Notes: generated by a model from the sequence alone, not told the origin. 64,000 nt of DNA from Kribbella antibiotica (GCF_004349055.1 NZ_SMKX01000025.1:19534-83533), one strand, 5' to 3'; positions 34,621 through 44,233 are shown, counted from the stretch's first letter. A program made the numbers and translations.

Positions 34621-35436
34621 TCAGCGCCGAGTTGCCACCACCTCGAGGTATTCGGCTCGCGCCGCGACCGTGCCGTCGGTCGCGTAGTCGAAGGCTCGCG
34701 GTACGTCGGCCAGGTCAGCCGCGAACCGGTGCTGGTCCTCGCCGTCGAGCGTGCCGGACAACCGAGTAATCGGGCCGTAGTTGTCGACGAACCACTGAGC
34801 GAAATGCTCCGGCGAGTGGTACCGGAAGACGAACTCCCGCTTGGTGATCGCGGTGAACTCGACCCGGTCGCCGAACAGCTCGTACAGGTGCTGTTCGGTG
34901 CCCCACAAGGTGGGGGACTGGACACCGGCCGGCGGCGGCGCCCACTTCGTCACGGTCTTGAAGAGCTGGCCGACCATCCCGGTGGGAGTCCAGCTGGAGA
35001 GCGCGATCCTGCCGCCCGGCTTGGTGACCCGGAGGAGTTCGTCCGCGGCCTGCTGGTGATTCGGCGCGAACATCACGCCGACCGTGCTCAGCACCACGTC
35101 GTACGACGCGTCCGGCAGCGGAAGGTTTTCGGCGTCACCCTCGATGAATGTCACCGGCAGGTGTTCGGCGGCGGCGCGGTCGCGGCCCTGCGCCAGCAGG
35201 TTGACCGCGTAGTCGACACCGGTCGCCTCCGCGAACCGCCGTGCGGCCGCCAGTGCCGCATTGCCTTGCCCGCAAGCAACATCGAGAACGCGCTCTCCGG
35301 CGCGGAGATCGGCGGCCTCGGCCAGCAGTTCCGCGATGATCTGCAACGTGTTGCCGACCCGCGGATAGTCGCCGGTCTCCCACCCGGCTCGCTGGTTCTT
35401 CTTGATCGCCTCGTAGTCGATCGCCGTACTGGTCAT
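34621..35436 (-). CDS. SAM-dependent methyltransferase
   Basis: 271 residues from ATG 35436, with GGGGGA upstream; an ATG 11 codons earlier is in frame but has no ribosome site. It is class I: motif I RVLDVACGQGNAALAAARR, the acidic residue in ATGVDYAVN, IEGDAENLPLPDASYDVV and LLRVTKPGGRIALSSW. It belongs to the UbiE/methyltransferase-11 group acting on small molecules. It lies 38 bases upstream of the SARP-like gene on the same strand, so the two may be co-transcribed. The substrate is unknown. Confidence 0.88.
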   Translation of the reverse strand: MTSTAIDYEAIKKNQRAGWETGDYPRVGNTLQIIAELLAEAADLRAGERVLDVACGQGNAALAAARRFAEATGVDYAVNLLAQGRDRAAAEHLPVTFIEGDAENLPLPDASYDVVLSTVGVMFAPNHQQAADELLRVTKPGGRIALSSWTPTGMVGQLFKTVTKWAPPPAGVQSPTLWGTEQHLYELFGDRVEFTAITKREFVFRYHSPEHFAQWFVDNYGPITRLSGTLDGEDQHRFAADLADVPRAFDYATDGTVAARAEYLEVVATRR

Positions 35437-35621
35437 GCGAGTTCCCCCAAAGTTGCCGGATGTGGCCACGGCGGTGGCCGTCGTACCGAGGAAATCCGGT
35501 CACCGTGTGACGCGGCGTGTGATGGCCACGGTGTGATCGCTCGTTCACGCCGTCACGGACAGCGAAACATCGTTGTCAGAGGTTGGTATATCGACTGACC
35601 TGTGGGTTTGGCCTCGGTTTT

Positions 35622-35669
35622 GCAACGTGGCAACGAAGTCTTGCCAACGTTGTCATCGCTACTTATAGT
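35622..35669 (+). promoter_or_regulatory. Promoter and overlapping dyad of the Opp-type importer
   Basis: TTGCCA (35641-35646) and TATAGT (35664-35669) are spaced by exactly 17 bases, a canonical sigma-70-type promoter about 64 bases before the start codon. GCAACGTGGCAA (35622-35633) and TTGCCAACGTTG (35641-35652) form an inverted repeat with one extra base in the right arm, overlapping the -35 box. A repressor at this dyad would block the promoter. No matching regulator gene is adjacent. Confidence 0.7.
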
Positions 35670-35732
35670 CCGTGACACCTCTCGGTCGGTGATGCCGTGG
35701 TCAACGCAACGGAAACGGAGGTGACTTTCGTC

Positions 35733-37577
35733 ATGGACGCAGAGTTCCCTGAGAACGGACACCCGCAGTTCGAAAACGTAGCCGAGGTAGTTCGCTACCA
35801 ACTGAGCCGCCGAAGTCTGGTCGGCGGCGGCGCCGCCGCCGCGCTGACCGGAGTACTGGCCGCCTGCTCCGGCGGTGGCTCGTACTCCGACAAGCCCGCC
35901 AACGACAAACCCGTTGCGACCAAGTCGGTCCAGATCGGCAAGGCCAACATCCCGGTGCCTCGGGATCAGACGATCATCGTCGGTCAGACCGAGTTCACGG
36001 TCTTCGACAGCTTCAACAACATGATCCCGAACGGCGCGCCGGGCAGCGGCGGCTACGAGATGTGTCGCGAGGCGATGTTCTATCTCAGCTTCGCCACCGG
36101 CAAGCTGACACCGTGGCTGGCCACCGGCTACAAGTACAACGCCGGCAACACCGAGCTGGCGATCACCTTCGATCCGGCGGCCAAGTGGAGCGACGGCAAG
36201 CCGCTCACCGCGAACGACTTCAAGTTCACCGTGATGCTGCTGCGCGACCGCCCGGAGCTGTTCGGTGGTGGCGGCGAGCTGAAGGAGTTCGTCAAGGAGA
36301 TCGAGATCCCGGACGCGCAGACTGCGGTGATCAAGCTGACCAAGGCGACGCCGCGGTTCCACTACAACTTCATCTCCGCGATCTACGCCGGGTTCGACAT
36401 CATGCCCGAGCACATCTGGAAGTCGCAGGACCCGACGAAGTTCAAGAACAATCCGCCGGTCAAGAGCGGCCCGTACAAGCTCAAGCAGGCCATCCGGAAC
36501 CAGAAGATGTTCGTCTGGGAGAAGGATCCGAACTACTGGAACAAGGCCAAACTCGACGTCGGGCCCCAGTACGTCGTCTACCAGAGCACGTCGAAACAGG
36601 CCGACCAGGCGGCTCTCGCGTTCGAGCGGGCCGAGTTCGACGTCGGCTCGATCGACGAGCAGCACGCCAAGCAGCTGCGCAACACCGGCTATCCGAACCT
36701 GGTCACCACGCAGTTCAACGACCCGAACCCGCGGGTGCTGTGGCTGAACTGCGACCCGTCGCGTGGGGTGATCTCCGAGCCGAAGATGCGCTGGGCGATC
36801 AACTACTGCCTGGACCGGGAGAAGATCGGCAAGTCGATCTGGCCGGTCGAGGTGCCACCGGCGATCTACCCGTGGGCCGACTACCCGACCAACGAGAAGT
36901 GGAAGAACGACGAGCTCGCGAACAAGTACAAGTTCGAGTTCAACCCGCAGAAGGCGGCCGCGCTCCTCGACGAGATCTGCCCGAAGAACCCCGCCGGCAA
37001 GCGGATGTACAAGGGTAAGGAGATCAACCTCGAGATCATCACCGCCTCACCCGTCGACGGTGGTGAGTACGCGATCGCCAACGTGCTCAAGACCGAGCTG
37101 GCGAAGGTCGGCGTACCGGCCACCCTGCGGGCGCTGTCCGGCAGCGTGCACGGTGAGAAGTTCGAGCGCGGTGAGTACGACATCGACTCCAACTGGGCCG
37201 GGATCGCGTTCGATCCCGCGCAGCTGTACGCCGACTGGGAGAGCACCAGGGCGCAGCCGATCGGCAAGAACGCCGCAGGCAAGAACAAGATGCGCTACCG
37301 GAACCCGAAGTTCGACGAACTGTCGCGCAAGCTCGCCGCGATGGACCCGGCCGCGCCGGAGGCGAAGCCGCTGCTCGACCAGGCACTGGAGATCTACTTC
37401 CAGGACCTCCCGCTGCTTCCGGTGATCCAGACCGGCTATCCGTCGTACTTCAACACAGCCTTCTGGACCGGCTGGCCGACCGACGACGACCTCTTCGAGG
37501 TGCCGCTGAACTGGTGGCAGCACTTCATGTTCATCCTCGCCAAGATCAAGCCCACTGGCCAGAAGGGCCCGGCGTGA
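35733..37577 (+). CDS. ABC transporter substrate-binding lipoprotein, family 5 (oligopeptide/oligosaccharide)
   Basis: 614 residues from ATG 35733 with GGAGGTGA upstream; earlier in-frame GTG codons at 35697 and 35718 are possible. An unusually long polar stretch of about 28 residues precedes the twin-Arg motif (LSRRSLVGGGAAAA) and the lipobox VLAAC. The SBP_bac_5 body shows AKWSDGKPLTANDFKFTVML, FISAIYAGFDIMPEH and PVKSGPYKLK. It delivers oligopeptides or, in many actinomycetes, cello- or xylo-oligosaccharides. It leads a complete five-gene importer. Confidence 0.9.
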   Translation: MDAEFPENGHPQFENVAEVVRYQLSRRSLVGGGAAAALTGVLAACSGGGSYSDKPANDKPVATKSVQIGKANIPVPRDQTIIVGQTEFTVFDSFNNMIPNGAPGSGGYEMCREAMFYLSFATGKLTPWLATGYKYNAGNTELAITFDPAAKWSDGKPLTANDFKFTVMLLRDRPELFGGGGELKEFVKEIEIPDAQTAVIKLTKATPRFHYNFISAIYAGFDIMPEHIWKSQDPTKFKNNPPVKSGPYKLKQAIRNQKMFVWEKDPNYWNKAKLDVGPQYVVYQSTSKQADQAALAFERAEFDVGSIDEQHAKQLRNTGYPNLVTTQFNDPNPRVLWLNCDPSRGVISEPKMRWAINYCLDREKIGKSIWPVEVPPAIYPWADYPTNEKWKNDELANKYKFEFNPQKAAALLDEICPKNPAGKRMYKGKEINLEIITASPVDGGEYAIANVLKTELAKVGVPATLRALSGSVHGEKFERGEYDIDSNWAGIAFDPAQLYADWESTRAQPIGKNAAGKNKMRYRNPKFDELSRKLAAMDPAAPEAKPLLDQALEIYFQDLPLLPVIQTGYPSYFNTAFWTGWPTDDDLFEVPLNWWQHFMFILAKIKPTGQKGPA

Positions 37578-38668
37578 CGGCTGAAGCGCCGCCGGAGGAA
37601 GCTGCCGACAGGACCCAGGACTCCGCACCCTCGCCGGGGGTGCGGGCCTGGATGGCGCGGCATCCGCTCGCGGCGTACGCCGTCCGCCGGTTCGGGCTTT
37701 ATCTGGTGGAGTTGTGGGGAGCGCTCACCATCGCGTTCTTCTTCTTCCGGCTGATGCCCGGTGACCCGATCCAGACGCTGATCCAGAGCCTGCAGCAGAA
37801 CTACATCTACAACGCGCAGGCCTCGGCCGAGATCATCGCCCGGTACCGCTCCGAGTTCGGGCTCGACGGCAACATCTTCTCGCAGTACCTGAAATACATG
37901 GAGAAGCTGATCCTGCACGGCGATCTGGGGCCGTCGCTGATCAGTTACCCGACTCCGGCCCAGGACGTGATCCTGAGAGCGTTGCCGTGGACCATCGGTC
38001 TGCTCGGAATCGCGGCTGTCCTGTCCTGGATCTTCGGTCTGGCACTTGGTGCGGTCGCGGGCTGGCGGCGCGGCAAGCTGGGCTCCCGGATCCTGACGAA
38101 CCTGTCGATCGCGCTCTCGCACGTTCCCTTCTTCTTCGTCGCGCTGATCCTGGTCTACGTCTTCGCGTACACGCTGGGCTGGCTACCGGCCCGCTCGGCG
38201 TACGACTCCAACATCAGTCCAGGCTTCGATCTCGCGTTCATCGGCAGTCTGCTGAAGTACGGGTTGCTGCCAGGACTCTCGATCGTGCTGATCGGAACGT
38301 TCGGCTGGATCCTGTCCACGCGGATGCTGATGGTTCCCGTTCTCGGTGAGGACTACCTCGTGTACGCCGAAGCCAAGGGCCTCAAGCCGTGGCGGATCCT
38401 GACCCGGTACGCCCTGCGCAACTGCTACCTGCCGCAGGTCACCGCGTTCGGTATCTCGCTCGGCTTCATCTTCAACGGCAACGTCCTGGTCGAGCAGCTC
38501 TTCAACTACCCAGGCCTCGGTACGACGCTCGTCACCGCGATCCAGCAGTTGGACTTCAACACGATTCTCGGCGTCACGGATATCGCGATCTTCTCGGTGC
38601 TGACCGCGGTCCTGCTGCTCGATCTTGTCCTGCCGCTGCTCGATCCGCGCGTGAAGTATTGGAAGTGA
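37574..38668 (+). CDS. ABC transporter permease (DppB/OppB type)
   Basis: 364 residues from GTG 37574, overlapping the receptor stop (GTGA). A 45-residue polar tail precedes the first membrane segment (YLVELWGALTIAFFFFRLMPGDP). The EAA-like loop is YAEAKGLKPWRILTRYALRN. Six membrane segments are expected. It is the first channel subunit and pairs with the next gene. Confidence 0.92.
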   Translation: MTAEAPPEEAADRTQDSAPSPGVRAWMARHPLAAYAVRRFGLYLVELWGALTIAFFFFRLMPGDPIQTLIQSLQQNYIYNAQASAEIIARYRSEFGLDGNIFSQYLKYMEKLILHGDLGPSLISYPTPAQDVILRALPWTIGLLGIAAVLSWIFGLALGAVAGWRRGKLGSRILTNLSIALSHVPFFFVALILVYVFAYTLGWLPARSAYDSNISPGFDLAFIGSLLKYGLLPGLSIVLIGTFGWILSTRMLMVPVLGEDYLVYAEAKGLKPWRILTRYALRNCYLPQVTAFGISLGFIFNGNVLVEQLFNYPGLGTTLVTAIQQLDFNTILGVTDIAIFSVLTAVLLLDLVLPLLDPRVKYWK

Positions 38669-39549
38669 TGCCGATGCGAATCCTGACAGCTGTCCTACGA
38701 ACAATCCGGAACAGCCCGCGGTTGGCGATCGGGCTGGCGATCCTGCTCGTGATGGTGCTGATCGCGGTGCTGAGTCCGCTGATCGTGAAGGGGATCGGCG
38801 GATCGACCGATCCGCTGGAGCTGGCGGCGTACGAGCGGTGGTTGGTGCCCGGCCCGGGGCACCTGCTCGGCACGGACCAGTTCGGGCGCGACGTGCTGGC
38901 GATGGTGGTGAGCGCGCTCTCGGTCTCGCTGCAGATCGGCGCGATCGCGGGAGTGATCTCGACGGTGGTCGGTGTGGTCGTGGCCTTCGTGGCCGGCTAC
39001 AAGGGCGGCTGGATCGACGGGATCCTGTCGACGTTCACCGGGATCCTGCTGGTGATCCCGACGTTCCCGTTGCTGATCGCGCTCTCGGCGTACGCGAAGA
39101 ACGTGAGCCTGTTCCAGGTCGGCGTGATGATCTCGATCTTCTCCTGGCCGTTCGCGGCCAAGACGATCCGGTCCCAGGTGCTCAGCCTGCGGTCCCGCCC
39201 GTACGTCGATCTGGCCCGCGTCACCAAGGCGCGTGACCTGGAGATCATTACGACCGAGCTCCTGCCGAACCTGCTGCCGTTCATCGGGGTCGGATTCGCC
39301 TCGTCGGCGCTCGGCGCGATCTTCGGTTTGGTCGGGCTCGAGGTGATCGGGCTCGGTCCCGGTGGCGTGATCGACCTCGGGCAGATCATCTTCACCGCGA
39401 TCAGCACCGGCGCGCTGACCCTGGGCGCCTGGCCGATGTTCGTCGTACCGATTGCGTTGCTGACCTTGTTGTTCGCCGCGCTGAACATGGTGAACATCGG
39501 CCTCGAAGAGGTCTACAATCCGCGGCTGAGGGGAGTGGCCGGTGAGTGA
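38668..39549 (+). CDS. ABC transporter permease (DppC/OppC type)
   Basis: 293 residues from ATG 38668, overlapping the previous stop (TGATG); ATG 38674 is also possible. DppC marks are GPGHLLGTDQFGRDVLAMVV and the loop PYVDLARVTKARDLEIITTELLPN. Its stop lies eight bases inside the next GTG-started gene. It forms the heterodimeric channel with the DppB-type subunit. Confidence 0.92.
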   Translation: MPMRILTAVLRTIRNSPRLAIGLAILLVMVLIAVLSPLIVKGIGGSTDPLELAAYERWLVPGPGHLLGTDQFGRDVLAMVVSALSVSLQIGAIAGVISTVVGVVVAFVAGYKGGWIDGILSTFTGILLVIPTFPLLIALSAYAKNVSLFQVGVMISIFSWPFAAKTIRSQVLSLRSRPYVDLARVTKARDLEIITTELLPNLLPFIGVGFASSALGAIFGLVGLEVIGLGPGGVIDLGQIIFTAISTGALTLGAWPMFVVPIALLTLLFAALNMVNIGLEEVYNPRLRGVAGE

Positions 39550-40402
39550 ATCGGTGAAGGAATCCGCCAAACACAAGGGGACTTCGGCCGACTCCGATTC
39601 GGTGCTGGAGATCAAGGGGCTGGACGTCACCTACTCGACCAGCCGTGGCGACGTACAGGCTGTTCGTGGTCTGGATCTCGCCGTCCGCCGGGGCGAGATC
39701 CTGGGGATCGCGGGGGAGTCGGGCAGCGGGAAAAGCACGCTCGCCGTGGCGCTGCTGCGGCTGCTCAAACCGCCCGGCAAGGTGACTGCCGGCTCGGTGA
39801 TGTTCCACCCGGCCGGGCGGTCGCCGGTCGATCTGCTGAAGGTGAACGGCGAAGAGCTCCGGGTCTTGCGATGGAGCGCTCTCTCGTATCTCCCACAGGG
39901 ATCCATGAGCTCGCTGAACCCGGTGATGCGGGTGCAGGATCAGTTCAAGGACGTGATCCTGGAGCACGCGCCGGCGCGCAAGGACTCGCTCGGTGAACTG
40001 ATTCCGCGGTTGCTCAGCCAGGTTGGCCTGGAGCCGCGGGTCGGCCGGATGTACCCGCACGAGTTGTCTGGCGGAATGAAGCAGCGGGTGCTGATGGCGA
40101 TCGCGGTCGCGCTCGAACCTGACCTGGTGATCGCGGACGAGCCGACGACCGCGCTCGACGTGACGATCCAGCGGGTGATCCTGCAGTCGCTGGCCGATCT
40201 GCGCACCGATTTCGGTGTCACGCTGATGGTCATCTCGCACGATATGGGCGTGCATGCGCAACTCGTCGACCGAGTCGCGGTGATGTACGAAGGCCGGTTG
40301 GTCGAGGTGGGCGACGTACGGCAGGTGTTCAAGGATCCGCAGGATCCCTATACCCAGCAGCTGATCGAATCGATCCCGCGGGTCGGAAGGAGATCATCGT
40401 GA
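39542..40402 (+). CDS. ABC transporter ATP-binding protein (DppD/OppD type)
   Basis: 286 residues from GTG 39542. Walker A is GESGSGKST, the signature LSGGMKQR, Walker B LVIADEPTTALD and the switch ISHDMGVHAQL. The C-terminal DPYTQQLIESIP is the oligopeptide-permease tail. It overlaps both neighbours by four to eight bases, so the five subunits are translationally coupled. Confidence 0.93.
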   Translation: MSESVKESAKHKGTSADSDSVLEIKGLDVTYSTSRGDVQAVRGLDLAVRRGEILGIAGESGSGKSTLAVALLRLLKPPGKVTAGSVMFHPAGRSPVDLLKVNGEELRVLRWSALSYLPQGSMSSLNPVMRVQDQFKDVILEHAPARKDSLGELIPRLLSQVGLEPRVGRMYPHELSGGMKQRVLMAIAVALEPDLVIADEPTTALDVTIQRVILQSLADLRTDFGVTLMVISHDMGVHAQLVDRVAVMYEGRLVEVGDVRQVFKDPQDPYTQQLIESIPRVGRRSS

Positions 40403-41280
40403 AGTCCGAACTGGAACTTAGGGGCGTGCAGCAACGATTCCACGCCCGTGGGGTCGCCTCCGGGTACATCACCGCCGTCGACGACGTGAGCTTCACCCTC
40501 GCCGCCAAGCCGCCGCAGGTCGTCAGCCTGGTCGGCCAAAGTGGCAGCGGGAAGAGCACGATCGCGCGCAATGTGCTCGGGTTGCAGAAGCCGACCGCAG
40601 GGAGCGTTCTCTATGGTGGCAAGGACATCTTCAAGCTGAGTCGAGCCGAGTACGACGCGTATCGGCGCGATGTGCAGCCCGTGTTCCAGGACCCGTACGC
40701 GATCTTCAATCCGTTCTACCGGGTGGATCGCGTGCTCTGGAAGGCGCTGAAGAAGTTCGGGCTGACCAAGAGTCGCTCGAAGGGTCTCGAGCTGATCGAG
40801 GAGTCGCTGCGAGCAGTGCGGCTGGAGCCGGAGAACGTTCTCGGGCGATACCCGCATCAGCTGTCGGGTGGTCAGCGGCAACGCATCATGCTGGCGCGCG
40901 TGCACATGCTGCGGCCGTCGTTCATCATCGCCGATGAACCGGTCTCGATGCTGGATGCTCAGGTGCGCAAGCACTTTCTGGACATCCTGCTCGACTTCCA
41001 GCGTGAGCACGCGATGACGACTCTCTTCATCACGCATGATCTGTCCACCGTGTATTACCTCGGTGGCGAGGTCATGGTGATCAACAAGGGGCAGATCGTG
41101 GAGCGCGGTCCTGTGTCGACGGTTATGCATGAGCCGTCCCATCCGTACACGAAGCTCCTGCTCGACTCGATTCCGCAGCCTGATCCGGATGCGCGTTGGA
41201 CCAGTCGGATCAGTGTCGATGAGCTTGAAGAGCGTGCTGATGCCAAGGCTGCTCCGGCGCCGGAGGCTCCTATTCTCTGA
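40399..41280 (+). CDS. ABC transporter ATP-binding protein (DppF/OppF type)
   Basis: 293 residues from GTG 40399, overlapping the previous stop. Walker A is GQSGSGKST, the signature LSGGQRQR, Walker B FIIADEPVSMLD and the switch ITHDLSTVYYL. The tail HPYTKLLLDSIPQP is typical of the second ATPase of peptide/oligosaccharide importers. It ends the operon; no hydrolase follows, so the substrate stays open. Confidence 0.93.
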   Translation: MKSELELRGVQQRFHARGVASGYITAVDDVSFTLAAKPPQVVSLVGQSGSGKSTIARNVLGLQKPTAGSVLYGGKDIFKLSRAEYDAYRRDVQPVFQDPYAIFNPFYRVDRVLWKALKKFGLTKSRSKGLELIEESLRAVRLEPENVLGRYPHQLSGGQRQRIMLARVHMLRPSFIIADEPVSMLDAQVRKHFLDILLDFQREHAMTTLFITHDLSTVYYLGGEVMVINKGQIVERGPVSTVMHEPSHPYTKLLLDSIPQPDPDARWTSRISVDELEERADAKAAPAPEAPIL

Positions 41281-41614
41281 ATCCTTGTTCGAAGTCTCAG
41301 CTACCTCGCCGCTCCGGACAAGCCGGGCACGTCGCTTGTGGCTGGTCGCCGCGGCGGCCGCGTTACAGAAAGAGCTTGGCTGGGCCCGGCACGGGGTTGA
41401 GGTACTGGCGAGGTCGGCGATCGCGTTCCCGCCGCTTGAGGTGCTCGCTATGGTTGCGGCCGGTAGCGGGGAAGCCTGGAAAGTGACCCTTGCTGGTGGT
41501 GAAAAGCGCTGGCAAGGAGGCCGGGGGTACTGCCGTGCCCGGCTGACCCTGGCTGCCGCGCTGGTGGCCCTTTTCGTCGCGGCGCTGTCCACTGGTCGGG
41601 GGTTCGTGGGCTGG

Positions 41615-41656
41615 GTGGTGGGCGTGAACAAGTAATTACCTGTCCCGGCCCACCAC
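41615..41656. repeat. Hairpin inside the inverted duplication
   Basis: GTGGTGGGC (41615-41623) pairs perfectly with GCCCACCAC (41648-41656). It lies about 350 bases downstream of the importer operon, so it may end its transcript. Confidence 0.55.
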
Positions 41657-41704
41657 TTCTTGTTCAAGCCCCCGGCTGTTGGCCCGGCTGGCCGCGTCGG
41701 CGCT

Positions 41705-41755
41705 CGCTACGCGTGAGTTTTTCGGCGTATGGACCCGAAAAATCCCCGCGTAGCG
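41705..41755. repeat. Two-level hairpin inside the inverted duplication
   Basis: The outer stem CGCTACGCG (41705-41713) pairs with CGCGTAGCG (41747-41755). The inner stem TTTTTCGG (41718-41725) pairs with CCGAAAAA (41735-41742). All pairs are perfect, separated by a 4-by-4 internal loop. This is REP-like or structured-RNA-like. Confidence 0.65.
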
Positions 41756-41817
41756 CGAAACGGCAGGCGGATCCGCCAGTGGAACTCCCCAGTGCCCGAT
41801 TCGTCAGGTATCCGGGC

Positions 41818-41867
41818 GGGCTGGGGAGCGAAACTGACCTGGAATGATAGGTAAAGCTCCCCAGCCC
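41818..41867. repeat. 12-bp perfect hairpin inside the inverted duplication
   Basis: GGGCTGGGGAGC (41818-41829) pairs perfectly with GCTCCCCAGCCC (41856-41867) around a 26-base loop. Confidence 0.65.
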
Positions 41868-42196
41868 CACCGACCAGCCCGCCTGGAGAGCTGGGTGGAA
41901 CGTTTTGTGCAAATGGCGACATGAAGTTTCCACACTGGCGCCGCTTTTCCACCTCAGCCATAGCGGGCACCTCAAGCAGCGGGCACGCGATCGCCGACCT
42001 CGCCAGTACCTCAACCACGCGCCGGGCTCAGCCAAGCTCTTTATGTAACGCGGCCGCCGCGGCGAGCAACCCCAGGCAACGTGTCCGGCTTGTCCGGTGC
42101 GGCGAGCAACCACACACCCGCCATACCGGACCATCCGCCGCAGCCAACGTCCGAAGAGCCGGACCCGGACGTCAGAAACTGCGGCGGTCGCTGGGA

Positions 42197-44233
42197 TCAA
42201 ACAGTCCGGATAGCCGGATCGCTCAGACCCGGCTGGCCGGTTTCTACGTGGCCGGCGAAGCGGCGTAGGTACGACTTATCCGTTGCGGTGGTGACAGAGA
42301 CGTCGTACCAGCGGCGAGTGGTGGTGACTAGGTGAGTTGTCTTGCCTGGTTTGAGGTTGAGGGTTTTGGGGCGGCCGCCGTAGGTGCTGGTGATGGTTAC
42401 CGCACGGGCGATGTCGGTGGTGAGTATGAGTTTGACGTCGCCCGAGCTGGTGTCGCGCGCGGTGACCTCGAGGCCTGTGGCCGGCTTGCCGTTGAAGGTG
42501 CGGAGGTAGCCGTTCGCGCTGTGCACGGTGAGGTTGTAGACGCCGCCGTACGAGGTGGCGTTCCAGCTGTCCGAGATGGTTTTGCTGGCTGACGTGGTGT
42601 AGGTCCACGGGCCGTCGGTGCGGTTGTAGGCGGCGACGAGGAACTGCGCGCCGGCGTGTGCACCGGACGAGAAGGTCAGCGTGTAGCGGCCGCCTGCCGA
42701 GGCGCCGTCGACGGTCGATGCATAAGGCAACGGCCTCGTACGGCGGGAGCCACGCTCCTGCGCGGGGAGTTCGCCGAGCGGGGGCGCCGCCGGCACGTAG
42801 GTCGGGTGCCGCTCGTTGTCCGGCGGCTCGTAGGCGGCGGTGTCGGGGAGCGGGACCTTCTGAGCGTGTGCCGTGTCGAAGTCGAAGGCCGAGGTCAGGT
42901 CACCGCAGATCGCCCGCCGCCATGGCGAGATGTTCGGCTCTTCGACGCCGAACCGCTTCTCCATGAACCGGATGACGGATGTGTGGTCGAAGACCTCGGA
43001 ACACGTGTAGCCGCCGGTGCTCCACGGCGAGACCACGAACATCGGGACCCGCGGACCCAGTCCGTACGAGCCCGCGCCGTACCGGCTGTCGCCCGGGAAG
43101 TTGTCCGGGGCAACGTTCACGGTGGACAGGCCCTGGTTCGCGTCCTTGGGCGGGAACGGCGGCACGATGTGATCGAAGAAGCCGTCGTTCTCGTCGTAGG
43201 TGATGAAGAGCGCGGTCTTGCTCCACACCTTCGGGTTCGAGGTGAGGGCGTCGAGGACGCGCGAGATGTACCAGGCGCCGTAGTTGGTCGGCCAGTTGGA
43301 GTGCTCGCTGAACGCCTCGGGGGCCGCGATCCAGGAGATCTTCGGGAGCCGGTCGGCCTTCACGTCCGCACGCAGCTGGCCGAAGTAGTCCTCGCCGGCC
43401 TTGGCGTTGGTGCCGGTCCGGGCCTTCTCGTAGAGCGCGTCCCCGGGCTTCGCGTTGCGGTAGTTGTTGAAGTACAGCAACGAGTTGTCGCCGTAGTTGC
43501 CGCGGTACGCGTCGTCGATCCAGCCCCAGCCGCCCGGCCCGTCCAGGCCGTCGCCGATGTCCTGGTAGACCTTCCACGAAACGCCGGCCTTCTCCAGCCG
43601 CTCCGGGTACGTCGTCCAGCCGTAGCCGGCCTCGTCATTGCCGAGCACCGGGCCCCCGCCGGTCCCGTCGTTGCCCGTGTATCCGCTCCACAGGTAGTAC
43701 CGGTTCGGGTCGGTCGCACCGATGAACGAGCAGTGGTAGGAGTCGCAGAGCGTGAACTTGTCCGCGAGGGCGTAGTGGAACGGCATGTCCTCGCGGGTCA
43801 GGTACGCCATCGTGGCGACGTGTCCCTTGCCCGGGATCCAGTTGTCGTAGTTGCCGTTGTTGATCGCCGCATGCCCATCCGGCCAGCTGTGCGGCAGCCC
43901 GGTCAGGAACTGCAGCCCGAGATCGTCGGCATCCGGATGGAACGGCGGCACCTCCTTGCCGGTCTTGTCCCGCTGATAGAACACCGGCCGCCCGTTCTCC
44001 TGGACCACCGGCCGCGGATCCCCGAACCCCCGCACCCCCTTCATCGTCCCGAAGTAGTGATCGAACGACCGGTTCTCCTGCATCAGTACGACGATGTGCT
44101 CGACGTCGTTGATGTCGCCGTACCGGTGGTGCGCCGGGATCGCTGCGGCCTGCTCGATACTGTTCGCCATCGCAGCGAACCCGGCCGAAGCACCGGCCAG
44201 CTGCAGGAACCTGCGGCGATTGATGTCTGGCAT
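42197..44233 (-). CDS. Tat-exported phospholipase C (phosphoesterase family)
   Basis: 678 residues from ATG 44233, with GGAGA upstream. A Tat signal (MPDINRRRFLQLAGASAG) is followed by the bacterial phospholipase C/acid phosphatase domain: HIVVLMQENRSFDHYFG, CDSYHCSFIGATDPNR, FITYDENDGFFDH and PRVPMFVVSPWS. C-terminal beta domains follow (residues about 500-680; DUF756-like pairs). It cleaves phospholipids outside the cell, releasing phosphate or choline-phosphate. A PHO-box-like site upstream suggests phosphate control. Confidence 0.93.
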   Translation of the reverse strand: MPDINRRRFLQLAGASAGFAAMANSIEQAAAIPAHHRYGDINDVEHIVVLMQENRSFDHYFGTMKGVRGFGDPRPVVQENGRPVFYQRDKTGKEVPPFHPDADDLGLQFLTGLPHSWPDGHAAINNGNYDNWIPGKGHVATMAYLTREDMPFHYALADKFTLCDSYHCSFIGATDPNRYYLWSGYTGNDGTGGGPVLGNDEAGYGWTTYPERLEKAGVSWKVYQDIGDGLDGPGGWGWIDDAYRGNYGDNSLLYFNNYRNAKPGDALYEKARTGTNAKAGEDYFGQLRADVKADRLPKISWIAAPEAFSEHSNWPTNYGAWYISRVLDALTSNPKVWSKTALFITYDENDGFFDHIVPPFPPKDANQGLSTVNVAPDNFPGDSRYGAGSYGLGPRVPMFVVSPWSTGGYTCSEVFDHTSVIRFMEKRFGVEEPNISPWRRAICGDLTSAFDFDTAHAQKVPLPDTAAYEPPDNERHPTYVPAAPPLGELPAQERGSRRTRPLPYASTVDGASAGGRYTLTFSSGAHAGAQFLVAAYNRTDGPWTYTTSASKTISDSWNATSYGGVYNLTVHSANGYLRTFNGKPATGLEVTARDTSSGDVKLILTTDIARAVTITSTYGGRPKTLNLKPGKTTHLVTTTRRWYDVSVTTATDKSYLRRFAGHVETGQPGLSDPAIRTV

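Larger units (their letters stand above)
41305..42106. repeat. Gene-free region with a 154-bp inverted duplication
   Basis: Bases 41305-41458 and the reverse complement of 41953-42106 align without gaps over 154 bp with about 16 differences (roughly 90 percent identity). They flank about 490 bp of different sequence that carries three hairpins. The whole 916-bp gap between two convergent genes (41281-42196) shows no convincing gene: short frames exist, but one arm has a stop (TGA) where the other has TGG, and changes do not favour third positions. It may be a decayed mobile or MITE-like element, or a duplicated noncoding RNA region. Confidence 0.8.

Noticed and set aside
41129..41635. 168-codon plus-strand frame running from the last ABC ATPase into the inverted duplication
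   Set aside because: It starts inside the ATPase gene in another frame, and the related arm has a stop, so coding is unlikely.
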